In this document: piece after piece, positions 35,031 through 45,857 of the stretch
Layout of the letters: every line of letters starts with the position of its first letter
Position numbering within the stretch: position 1 is the first letter of the stretch
Source of the DNA: Phyllostachys edulis
Lineage: Eukaryota > Streptophyta > Magnoliopsida > Poales > Poaceae
Direction of reading: 5' to 3'
Length of the DNA: 64,000 nt
NCBI GenBank assembly: GCA_036346405.1
Contig: CM070563.1
Location: forward strand, 17,527,022-17,591,021
The notes under the pieces: model-generated
What the model was told of the DNA's origin: nothing
The model's database searches: none
The model's input: only the letters and a program-made list of their open reading frames with translations
Program-made: the position numbers and the translations under genes

Positions 35031-35146
35031 GATTCCTATCGCCAGTTGAACTGGCGACATGAACCTGCCCCCAGTGTGCAGGGTTCCTGTCGCCAGTTCA
35101 ACTAGCGATAGGAATCTGTCGCCAGATGAAATGGCGATAGGAACCT
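35031..35146. repeat. Strong inverted repeat with nested palindromes
   Basis: Arms 35031-35065 and 35082-35116 pair at 33 of 35 positions around a 16-bp loop. Each arm itself contains the near-palindrome cgccagttgaactggcg. A third related copy follows at about 35112-35146. Nothing in it codes. It could be a transposon-end hairpin or a small-RNA-forming repeat; the family is unknown. Confidence 0.75.
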
Positions 35147-36165
35147 ATTTTTGCAATTTTTTGAGATGATAACCTAGTTTTGTAATTTGTTTTAAAATAT
35201 ATATTATTTCAAAAAAAATTCCGTGGTTATGTAGGTGGTTTTGTCCACGCCGGCGTAAGCATGTGGGACCACCCACTGCTGACCCTCGAGTTGAACCTTC
35301 TTCCATGATGCCCTTGCGGCCATGCTTGACAAAAATCCAAGGCAAAGAGCTAGCTAGTTTGGCATTGTGTTTGTGTGATGTCTTGCATGAACTAGGTACT
35401 TAAAGGATTTTTTTTACGCCAATGTTAGTAAACCTAGTCAGTAATTCTCGTGCAAGTCTTGTGCGAGATACTAAGATATATTTTTTATGCTTGAAAGTAC
35501 AATAGTATTTGTTCTCTGACTCCTAAAATCTACAACGGAAAGAGTTGTATTAGCGAAACTGTAATAGTTCTAATAACAATATTTGATTAATCTACACTGT
35601 TATAATTTAGACTCACTTAATAAATGGAGTAGATCTTTTTTCTTCCAATTAATGTGGGTATTTTCTAGCCTTCTAGAGCATAAGTGTAGGCTACTTCAAA
35701 CATTGTTTTATATATGTAGTAACAAATGGATTTCTGTTATAACTCAAAAGAGGGGCTCTATTATATAATTGAAACATAATAAATAGGAGCTATTATGTTA
35801 GAACTGAAAGTCTATAAATTCCTGCACCAATTGGAGGAAAAATAAATAAAAATTTACACAGTCTATTTTGATAGTCTATTTTGGTCGGTCTAGATTAGAA
35901 CAACGCATATTTATCGATATATGGTAGAAAAAGTATTAAAATTGCAAGACAAATACAACTCTATTTTAGATACCAAGATCTAATGTCATCACAATTGCGT
36001 GGATTTCCCCTGGCTATATATCCAATAATCTATTATCTTATTAAAACAGACTCAAAAGAAGTCATTACGTTCCCTTTTAAGAGCTAGAAATTCCCACATT
36101 AATCGGTAGAAAAGGAGAAAGATCTACACTGTCGATCATGGTGGGTCTAGATTATAACAGTCTAG
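35147..36165. other. Non-coding stretch
   Basis: No supported gene. Sequence is mixed to AT-rich with only short random frames. Confidence 0.5.
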
Positions 36166-36870
36166 ATTAAAAGAAAAAGTCCACGTTAAGTTAAATAAAA
36201 CTGAAATTCGGAATAAAAATAAAATAAAATCAGCAATTTGATTTCTATACAAATTCCTATATAAATGAGTCTGTATCAAGTACAATAAAACTGAAATTTG
36301 GAACAAAAAAATAAAATTAGTAATTTGATTTCTATAAAATTTTAAGTAAAATCCTAAATAATTATAATTAGGAAAAAACAAAAAATAAAAATTAGATTTT
36401 ATACGAAATCCAACCAAAAATAAACGATATTTGGAATAAAAATAAAATAAAATAATCAATTTGATTTAGACAAGAATTCAAATAATTATAATTCAGAATA
36501 AAAATTAAATAATAATTGGCAATTAGATTTGTATAGAAATACAACAAAACAAATTGAAATTCTAAATAAAAATAAAATAAAAGTAGTAATTTGATTTCAA
36601 TACTAATTCAAGTAAAATCCTAAATAAGCGTAATTCAAAATGAAAATTAAAGAAAAAAATAGCAATGGGATTCATATACAAATTCCAATAAAAAAATTGA
36701 AATTCGGAATAAAAACAAAAGAAAATTTGTAATTTGATTTACGTATGTATTCCAAAATAAAATCCCCAAATAACTAAAATTACGAATAAATTAAATAAAT
36801 TTAGCAATTTGATTTGTATACAAACTCAATAAAAATAACTAAAATATTGAATAAAAATAAAAGTTATAAT
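36166..36870. repeat. Degenerate AT-rich tandem repeat
   Basis: A core like gcaatttgatttctatacaa recurs about nine times at roughly 70-95 bp spacing, alternating with gaaattcggaataaaaataa blocks (for example near 36185, 36300, 36425, 36560, 36690 and 36790). Units differ by point changes and length. No coding role is visible. Confidence 0.6.
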
Positions 36871-38126
36871 GAGGATGATATGAATGGTGTCCGATGAGAC
36901 ACAAATGAAGCCCGCGATTACGCTCTCAAGGTCACGTGTTTCTATTATTGCTTCCTATGGAATAAAAATAAAAAATAATAGAAATTTTGATTAAAAATAT
37001 ATGTTATAATGAGGATAGCACGATTGGTGTGGGGAGATAACAAAAGAGTGCGATGGCATCGATCTATCCTGCAAGAAGAAATTGATCCTGAGGGAAGCGA
37101 GGCCGAGACAGCGATGATGGAGATGAGGACAATATCGTCTTTGCTCGTCGTCAGAGCCACCGAAGAAAAAATCTGATGTTGAAGGAGCCAAGGTGCGTGA
37201 TGACAAGTGGTGGCGTCGGCGTTGTTGAAAAAGTTAGTGACAAAAGAAACTTCGATGATGGGAGCCCTAGCGAGAGAGGAGATGAAGATTTGCATTGAAA
37301 ACGAGCTATGGATGATATGAGGCCATCGAGTAGCTAGGAGCATGCCATCACTGGTGAGGGGCACGTTGTCGCTGACGATGGTGAAAGGATTCTCCATATC
37401 GTTAGACAATGACTAAAGCATACATACCAATATTAGTGAAGATGAGAGGTCACCACAGTTAGTGAAAAAGCCATAACGTTGAGTTGGCTAATATTGGAGA
37501 ACAGGAGTAACTGACACAAGAGAAGAGGACGTCGAGCATATATAACAATCATGCATACATATGTACATGCATGCATCCGTACGAATAGAAGTGCGGACGT
37601 ACAGAGACAGAGGAGTAAAAAGCTTAGAGTAGGATGGTGCGGTTAGTAGGGAATATGCTCGGGTCACAAGCAAAGCGTGGCATGTGTCCCCCGATTGGGA
37701 TAACGACAAGATATATATATCTGCGTTGATGTCGCAACGGTTAGCATTAAGTGATAATTGGAGAGCGAAGTAGAAGATAACTATGTGGTAAAGTATTGCA
37801 CTGGAAGGGATAGCAGCTGAGAGGGGTCGATTAAGATTTGGGCTTACTGTTAGTGGTTCAAGCAAAAAAAAACCGTGGCAGCGAGAAAAGATAGAAGCCA
37901 CACAGTTTGGTGGGGTAGTCGACGTGTGAGGAAAGATAAGTTCAAGGTAGGTCGCCCATGGTGCGTCGATTGTATGCATGAGTAAGGTACTCTAATACAT
38001 TATATCATGTAAGCTAATAAGATAATTTACCGCACACATAATCAACGTATTACTTGAGATTAAATAGAGGTACATATGCATACATACAATTTAGAAAAAA
38101 AATAACTAATAAAGTAAGAATAGGGG
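36871..38126. other. Non-coding stretch with weak frames
   Basis: Minus-strand open frames at 37409-36945 and 37979-37488 show no domain and no gene-like context. A short alternating stretch of catgcatacata type lies near 37550-37575. The region is left unassigned. Confidence 0.45.
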
Positions 38127-38134
38127 CATGCAAC

Positions 38135-38412
38135 TAGACCTGTTCATGGGCCTACCAGTCGATCTTTGTCCGGGCAGACTTGGGATTGGAAATCGGCCAA
38201 AGACAGTAAGTCTCGACTCGCCCGAAATCTGGCAAAAACAATAAAAAAAGCGAAAATCTATTTATTTAATGTTGGAAATGAATTAAATATTAGTTTTTTA
38301 TTCCAAAAAATGATTAAAATATTACTTTTAAACAGAAAAATCGGTTTTGGGCGGGCTCGAACTCTTGATTTTTAATGGCTTTTCAAGCCCAAATGACATT
38401 TGAACAGGTCTA
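38135..38412. mobile_element. Non-autonomous hAT MITE (278 bp)
   Basis: The ends tagacctgttca and tgaacaggtcta are perfect 12-bp inverted repeats. The flanks carry an exact 8-bp duplication, catgcaac, at 38127-38134 and 38413-38420. An 8-bp duplication and small size fit the hAT superfamily. There is no coding capacity. Confidence 0.88.
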
Positions 38413-38420
38413 CATGCAAC

Positions 38421-39468
38421 TAGAGGATCTATGCATGATGAAGAGTGGTTAGTTTCTAAGAACCACAACAACTTATTATGCTCAATGATTTCCTTCAATC
38501 AAGCCACATACATCAGTTAGATTCCTCAGGTTGTAATTTCTTTCAAGCTTCTATTGTCGTTTCCAATGTTTAGGATATCTTAAAATTCTAAATAGCCTAT
38601 AAAATACGTAAATATATTATCAAGCATTTATACAAACTTCAAAACAAATCTAGTTGCGCCAATGATAAAGCTTCACTCGGTTCTGTGGAGAAGCCGGAGC
38701 CGACTGGCCAAACGCAACTAGCTTTACTCGGTTTTGATACCGAAGATTAGGGGTGAAAATAGATCAAATAGTTTCCGACCGATCCGGACGAAAACGAATT
38801 CGGATTGTCTCGAATCGGATTTTTCTCGGATAATTCTCGTATCGTAAACAAATACAGATTTTTTTTCAAAAGCGAATACTGATCTGATAATCCTATTATC
38901 CGTCAAATACAAATACAAATACAAATACGGATTATCCGGATATCCAAATTTTCATTACACTGCCCAGTCCACGCAGTAGTCCGACCCTCTTCGTCTATGT
39001 GTCCGATGCATTTCTAATTCCCTAAAGGCATGCGTATACCGTTCTTAGTTCGTTAGCCTGTTTGCCATGTAACCCCTTATTGGATCAACTGTCGTGTTGT
39101 TATCGTTGCACCATTTCTCCAAAGTTCTCCCACCGTGTATGAATTTCCTAGCGTATCGTAATATCACTTACCTTCGTACTTACGAATCATTGCTACCTCT
39201 ATCGTTCTCATAAAATTCTTTAGAAATTTAGCGCACTACAACAACATACGACAATCACAAAATGCTATTGCAAGTCTGACAAATTTCATACCCTTGAGAA
39301 ATTCACAAACGGACCAACCAACCTTGTCACCACCCTTTTATTTCAAAAAAAAAACATCCTACAATAGGAATTGCTAAATGTAATACCTACAAAATTTAAC
39401 ATTTATTCTCACACAATTATTCCAATCAGATTTATTAAACAGTACAGCTACTACTTGAAATCGCCAAG
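38421..39468. other. Non-coding stretch with a partial hAT-like end
   Basis: A taggggtgaaaatagatc end at 38748, followed by cggat/atccg-rich sequence to about 38957, resembles the terminus of the small hAT at 57136. No matching right end or duplication was found, so it is a fragment at best. Nothing else is recognisable. Confidence 0.4.
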
Positions 39469-39590
39469 TGGTTGGGCGACTTGATCTAAGTCACTCAACC
39501 CATGGGCGACTTAGTCAAGTCGCTCAACTATCAGGCAACTCCAACGCTTGGCGTTCTGTCGTTGAGTGACTATTTCTAGTCGCCCAACCA
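39469..39590. repeat. Second inverted repeat, gtcgcccaacca type
   Basis: tggttgggcgac...cactcaac at 39469-39499 pairs with gttgagtgac...cgcccaacca at 39561-39590, with a few mismatches in the middle of the arms. Further partial copies of the cccaacc(a/c)a(t)gggc palindrome lie inside and just to the right. It is similar in style to the repeat at 35031 but differs in sequence. Confidence 0.65.
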
Positions 39591-39749
39591 TTGGGCAACT
39601 AGGTATAAATCGCTCAATGGTACGGTGACTGATGATTATTTCTGACAAAAAAGGATAGTATTATTTCTGTAATTCTGAATAAAAAATAGATTATTAAAAA
39701 AATTCTTAATTATTGTTCTACTCTCCTAAACAAGAAGCTGGAGCCTAAG

Positions 39750-39965
39750 TCCAATAGTGTATTTATTATCGTCTCTTAGCTATGCCACATCAACAAAATC
39801 CTATGCGGAGGAGAGAGAGCACAGATCGTCTCTTCCTGAAGAGACTATCGTGCACGCGAAACAAGACATGATACATTAATCTACTCTAGTTGACATGAAG
39901 GCCCGTTTCAAAGGTAAATTATAAAATATAAATGTTGGAAAATACGCTAGAGATTATCTATTGGA
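39750..39965. mobile_element. Possible MITE
   Basis: The pair tccaatagtgt and ctattggaga forms short inverted ends about 210 bp apart, abutting the CACTA end. The duplication is not clear, so the call rests on the inverted ends only. Confidence 0.3.
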
Positions 39966-39971
39966 GATGTT

Positions 39972-40380
39972 CACTACCAGAATCCGTTACTTCCCCCGAG
40001 TGCCCGAAACACTCAGAAAAGTCCCAAAAACACTCGGGAAACTAATTCTCGAAGGTCGACCGTTGGGAAAAACCACTCAGGATCGTTTAGTCGGGTAAAA
40101 ACTGGTTTCCCGAGTGTTCCTGAGATTTACACTCGGGAGAAATAACTTTCCCGAGTGTTCAGGCTTACACTCGGGAAACATAAAACACTCGGGAGAATAG
40201 TTCGCATAACAGGTTCACTACCGTAACATAATACTTTTTCGAGTATATGTCAACCAAGGACACTCGGGAATATTTGGTTTTCCCCGAGTGTATGTCAGCC
40301 AAGGACATTCGGAAAATTAACGGAATACTTTCCCGAATGTACGTAAACCAAAGACACTCGGGAATAGTATCAATTCAACA
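39972..40380. mobile_element. CACTA transposon terminus with subterminal repeats
   Basis: It begins cactaccagaatccg. About a dozen copies of acactcgggaa or its complement follow in both orientations to about 40375. The last three sit in roughly 60-bp tandem units containing gtatgtcaaccaaggacac. A CACTA end with repeated subterminal motifs is the binding platform of its transposase. The opposite end (tggtagtg) was not found in the window. Confidence 0.8.
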
Positions 40381-41692
40381 AACCCATAATAACATATCAA
40401 TTCAACAAAAGAAAGCTCAATCCTACTGCACTAGCGGCACATAAGGCAAAGCCAATCACACTTCTCCACAGGAAACACTGAAACATGGTCAAATTTCTTG
40501 AAACATTATCCCATCGTATTCATCAAGTATTTACAATTTTCAAGCACTCAGAACAAGTACAGCATCAAGAACTCCCTAGTTGACGATGCATTTATACTCT
40601 GTGCTTAAGAATGCTTTGATTTAACTTAGGAAATAAAACAAAAAAGATGAATGAATAATGGTTACTCTATACAATGTACATACATGGTGTGACTTCGGTT
40701 TCACAACAAAAGATTTGATTTATCTGTCATTTTTACCAACAAAGAGAATTAAACAAGACGTGGTTGCCACTCGCTCATGGTTTTTGATTTGTGAGGTTTG
40801 CCGCTACCACTTGAGCTTGCATTGGATCCCTCCAATATTTTCGGTACTCTTTCTCAAGCTCCTCCAAACGATTGGACACCAAATAAGATGCAAGTGTACC
40901 TCGGTTAGCGATATCTATCTGCATCGCAAATTTTTACCGATTTTCCAACCATCATAACTTGTTAGTGGCATGACAATTAGTCTGAATTGTCATCCATCCA
41001 AATGAAAAGCATGAAGTTTGCTAGTGTCGTATCCCCGATAAAAGATGTTTGAATGTAAAAGATAAGAGAATCGCCGTCTTTGGTGTAACTAGATAAATTT
41101 GCACACTCAATTGCATGCTCCAAACAGAAACAAAAATATGACATGAAATGCAATGTAATGATCCTTATTTCCCCAAAAATAAAAAGATACAAGGTAATGA
41201 TGGCATATTGTTACGATGGAGCATTCTTCAAACATAATAGGTAGAAAAAACAGGCTAGTAAACAAAAGCATTTACAGAAGAACTCGCATGCGAAGGTTAC
41301 AAAATTAAAAGGTTAGGTACAGATATTCAACCAAGAGAAGCCATACAACAAGCGCTCAATGCATGTCGAATGAGGGTATCTAAAGCAACAATTTAGGCCG
41401 TGGATAAGTCATATGCTAAAAGAAAGAAAGGGTATTTTGCAAGAAGCCTCACAAATCCAGCAGTTAGTTCATACAGGGCGGAAAATCATAGAATGCCCAA
41501 ATTTCTCTCATTAAAAAGGAGGATGGGGTCTTCAATTTGAACATTTGAATTTTTAGCTCGCAAATTTGTTCCCGAGTCTACTACACTTACTTTAAACGTA
41601 ATGTAATGACAACATTGTTTATGCATAACCATGTGTGGTTAAAGATTAAAGAACAAAACGAAGTAACAAACATCAATGTTTGCTTGAGTTAC
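40381..41692. other. Region between CACTA end and PRMT5-like exons
   Basis: A short minus frame at 40924-40775 is listed separately. A 71-residue minus frame at 41192-40977 has no recognised domain. Introns or further decayed PRMT5 exons may be hidden here, but none could be aligned. Confidence 0.4.
40775..40924 (-). pseudogene. Short frame resembling C-terminal coil of CACTA-associated proteins
   Basis: A 49-residue frame has a charged helical stretch, NRLEELEKEYRKYWRDP, near its middle. Such Glu/Lys-rich coils occur near the end of plant CACTA transposase-associated proteins, and the frame lies just inside a CACTA terminus. The length is small, no catalytic motif is visible, and the call is tentative. 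Confidence 0.25.
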
Positions 41693-41770
41693 CTTGATGT
41701 GGTTTTCATCACCGAGAGCACTCCTTCGATACTTGGGAAACATTATGATTTGATCTCCCGAGATTATTAC
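41693..41770 (-). pseudogene. PRMT5: PRMT5-like exon 8, last recognisable
   Basis: After acceptor tttag it encodes VIISG, then a frame-shifted SNHNVSQ block, then GDENHIK in the restored frame; the donor is aag|gtaact. The real family has ISGRSNHNVSQ followed by a GDENH-type segment, so two compensating indels are likely. No later PRMT5 exons were recognised. Confidence 0.6.
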
Positions 41771-41933
41771 CTAAACAAAAACAACAATGAAAACTCAGAA
41801 TAATGGTACACCTCAATTACCTCCGAAGCTTAAAACCATATGCAAAAAGAAGGCAAAGTTGTACATTGGGTCATTAACTTGAAAGGCTATGAGAAGAAAG
41901 GCTTGATATAAGGAAGCATAACAAAGAACCCAC

Positions 41934-42013
41934 CGGCGAATGGTGAAAAAATCCAGATGTGCTTCGATAGCGCCCGACAAGCAAGGGTAGCCTCTTGCAT
42001 TTGTTAGAAAAGC
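41934..42013 (-). pseudogene. PRMT5: PRMT5-like exon 7, frame-shifted, downstream of LINE
   Basis: After acceptor ctcgcag it encodes AFLTNARGYPCLS, which directly follows the previous exon in PRMT5. A small deletion then shifts the frame; GFFHHS is readable in another frame before donor ccg|gtgggt. The LINE target site lies 9 bp outside the acceptor. Confidence 0.75.
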
Positions 42014-42021
42014 CTGCGAGA

Positions 42022-42035
42022 TGAAAATCCATTAG
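42022..42035. repeat. Target-site duplication of LINE, left
   Basis: tgaaaatccattag, identical to 49854-49867. Confidence 0.93.
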
Positions 42036-42169
42036 TTTTTTTAGATAATGGAAGAGGACACCCTCTCCCGGCCTCTGCATCAAGGATGCACACAGCCTAA
42101 TTTATTAAAAAGTTTAAGGTAACATAGTATCCAAACTGTTAATACTGGCATAAGCCTTACAATCAATTC

Positions 42170-45100
42170 TTGACTGAAATGTAAACTCAATCATTACAAA
42201 TTCTTTGGCTACACCGCCACCCATGAGCATATAAAATTTGCTTCGCCATAACCTCCAGACGGATGCTTCCAGCCAGCATTGACTCCTTCTAATCCGGTTT
42301 CTGCAGGATTGCCCAAGCTCTCAGCCATTGCCCGGTCAAAAAGATAACCTGTAATGGATTAGTAACAATCTTTTTATTAAAAACTGCGTCATTCCGGCAT
42401 AACCAGATAGACCAACATAAGGCACTAGCTCCCACCAAGAGTTGTGTCTTTAACATTGTTGGAATTCCAGCTAACCAATTCCCGAACATGTGTGCTATAC
42501 TCATAGGGGGGGATAAATTGAACGCACAACTGACAACCCACCAAGTGAGACGCAAAAAATGCAATCAATAAAAAGATCTTTGGATTGTTTCTTCTTTAAT
42601 ACGTAAACAACACTTGCTTGCTTCCTCCAATTTCTTTTAATCGATTATCTTTAGTTAAGACCACCCCTCTTTTGAGATACCAAAGGAAAATCTGTACTTT
42701 TAAAGGAATTTTTAGTAGCCATAATATATTCCTCATAGGAACTTGATAATTGTTAATGAGAGCTCCATAGAAAGATTTGACCGTAAATGCAGACCAGATT
42801 TATTTAAATTCCATCTAAAAGTATCCTTTTGAGAGCTTAACTGTAAATTAGCAATTCTCAAAACTAGATCATTCCAAGCATGTAACTTGGTACCAATAAT
42901 TGGCCTACTGAATCGAAATGTTTAAGGGTGACGATCTCATAATAGTTGCCACAAGATCCTCCTTACGCCTTACCACATTATAAAGAATAGGTCTTGTCTA
43001 TTCAACGGAGAATCACCTAGCCAAGTATCTTCCCAAAATCTAATTTGCTTTCCATTTTGAACCTGGAAAGACCCAAACCGAAGAAATTGATCTTTAATTT
43101 TCAAAAGCCCCGACCAAAAATGAGAAGTCCCAGACTTATTGACCACCTGCGAAAGACTTTTGTCTCCCAAATACTTCCTCTTTAGCAACGTTTGCCACAC
43201 ACCTTCTTCATTTAGCAGCTTAAATAGCCATTTTCCAAGAAGGCTTTTATTTTTTGCGTCTAAGTTGGGAACACCTAGACCGCCATGCTCTTTGGGTGAA
43301 CAAACTACGCTCCATTTAGTGAGTCTCAGATTACGCTTATGATTGTCACTCTGCGGAAGAATCTAGAACGATAAAAATCTAGTCGTTTGAGGACTTGTCT
43401 AGGCACTTGAAAAAAAGAAAACATAAACATAGGCAGACTACTTAGTACCGAGTTAATAAGTACTAAACGTCCCCCCACAGACATACTTTTTCCTTTCCAA
43501 CTACTAAGCTTTTTCTCAATTCTATCTTCTACTCCTTTCCAATCACTATTCCGTAACTTTTTAAAATGGATAGGAATGCCCAAGTACCTAAAAGGAAAAG
43601 CACCCACTTCACAGCCAAATAACTGTGTAAAGAGAGGTTCAGCAGCTTTGGCAGAACCGAAACAAAAAATCTCACTCTTATGAAAATTAATTTTTAAACC
43701 CGATAACTGTTCAAAGACACAAAGAATAAGTTTTAGATTTTTGGCTTGTTCCAAATCATTATTCAAAAAGAGAATCGTGTCGTCAGCATACTGTAATATT
43801 GACAAACCATCATCAATCAAGTGAGGAACGATGCCTGTTAAAAGGCCTGCCTCTTTAGCTCGAGAAATAAAAATGGCAAGCATGTCTCCTACAATGTTAA
43901 AAAGGATAGGAGACATAGGATCACCTTGCCTAAGACCTTTATGAGTTTGGAAAAAGGAACCAAGATCATCATTAACTTTTATTCCCACACTCCCTCCCTT
44001 AACAATACTTTCCACCCAGGAACACCACTTAGCAGAGAAACCTTTCATTCTTAAAGTTTGAATTAAAAATGGCCATTTAACCTTGTCATAAGCTTTCTCA
44101 AAGTCTATCTTGAAAACTATTCCATCTAAATTCTTTTTATGCAATTCATGAATAGTTTCGTGAAGAATAACAACTCCATCAAGAATAAACCTCCCCTGCA
44201 TAAAAGCAGACCGGGAAGGTCTAACGACCTTTTGAGCTACCCCATGAGCCTATTAGTAACAACTTTAGTAAAAATTTTAAAACTAACATTTAAAAGACAA
44301 ATCGGTTCAATGTTGAATTTGTTTAGCGTCCGCTTTTTGGGAAGCAAAGTAATGATCCCAAAATTCAAGCTATAAAGATGAAGCGAACACTTATGAAAAT
44401 CCTGGAACATAGCTAACAGGTCAAATTTAATAATCTCCCAAAACACCTGATAGAACTCGGCAGGGAAGCCGTCTGGCCCAGGTGCTTTGTTATGGTCCAT
44501 TTGAAAAATTGCTTCCTTCACCTCTTTTTTCAAGAACTTGATTCATAAGGTGATTATTTTCCACCACGTAAACTTGAGGTATATCATTCACAACAGTATC
44601 AACCATAGAAATATGATTATTTTCAGAAGGTCCAAACAAAACTTTATAATAATTAGTGATATACGTTTTTAATTGTACATCACCCCGAATTATTCCTTCC
44701 TCCTGTTCTAGTTGAAAAATTCTTTGACGTCTATGTTTTCCATTCGCAATCAAATGATAATAGCGCGTATTTCTATCCCCCTCTAAAAGAAACTTCGCTT
44801 TGGACCTCTGATACCACTTAATTTCTTCTTCTCTTAGAAGATGAGCCAATCTCTCATTAGCAGCCCTTTTAATATTAAGCTCGTGATCAGACAACCTCAC
44901 CGTCTCAGCTTTTTTATCAAGCTCATCAACTAATAAATTAAGCTCTATTTTTTCTTTTTTGTATGGTCCACTGATATTTTTAGCCCAACCGCGAAGAAAG
45001 CTTCTGAGAGATCTGACCTTACACTGCCAAATTTGTAAGGCGGATTGCCCATTAGTATCTTTTTTCCACACATCTGCCACCACCTCCCTGAATCCCTCCC

Positions 45101-45857
45101 TATACAGCCAACCTAATTCAAATTTAAAAAGTGACTGACTTCCTCTAAAGGAAGCCGCTCTTGTGTTTAAAAGCAAGGGCGTATGGTCAGATAAAGATCT
45201 TTTAAGGGCATTAACAGTGACTAAAGGAAATTTAGATTCCCAATCTAAATTCATTAAGATTCTATCGAGCTTTTCAAAGGTTGGCTTAGCTAAAGAATTG
45301 GCCCAAGTATATTGTCTTCCTGATAAAGCTATTTCTCTTAAATCCAAGTTATTAATCACAGCATTAAATAAGAAAGGCCACCTATAATCAAATCTATCAT
45401 TATTTTTCTCAACTGAATGTCTAATGATATTAAAATCACCCCCAATTAGAATAGGAAGCGATTCTTTCCTACAGGCTTGAACAAGCTCAGTAAGGAACTT
45501 TTCTTTGAATTGACCTTGAGCTGCACCATAAACAGCCACAAGGACCCATTGGAAATCATCCTCTCTGTTTTTTAGATGAAACTTAACATAAAAATCACCA
45601 TCATCAATAGAGCCAATATCGAACACCCGAGTATCCACCCCTAAAAGGATACCCCCCGACCGACCTTGTGGAGGAGAAAAATGCCATAAAAAATTCCTCC
45701 CACCACACAGATGGTTAAGACAAGCCACAGAAAAGTCCTTTTTACCAGTTTCTAAAATGGTCACAAAATCTAGATGTTGTTCCTTAACCAAATCACTGAT
45801 ATATCTATGTTTAGCCAAGTCTCCCAGACCTCTGCTATTCCAAAAAAGACCTTTCAT
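42170..45857 (-). pseudogene. LINE ORF2, endonuclease and reverse transcriptase, nearly intact
   Basis: The start MKGLFWNSRGLGDLAKH at 45857 opens the AP-type endonuclease, which has GGDFNI and SDHTPLLL among its catalytic blocks; this stretch is open for 455 residues. The reverse transcriptase has FQMDHNKAPGPDGFPAEFY near 44495-44437 and GIVFKIDFEKAYDKVKWPFL near 44130-44070. It continues with HKGLRQGDPMSPILFN near 43945-43898, and YADD at 43790-43779. A zinc-finger-like tail has KYLGDKS and FWEDTWLGDSPLN near 43180-43010. Frame breaks are single-base: an extra A in an A6 run near 44527, a missing base near a GGGG run at 44240, and one near 43350. Further decay follows 42970. The exact end is uncertain. 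Confidence 0.85.

Noticed and set aside
36945..37979. Two minus-strand open frames of 154 and 163 residues
   Set aside because: No domain, no start context, no splice or codon support, and the sequence is surrounded by repeats; probably chance frames.
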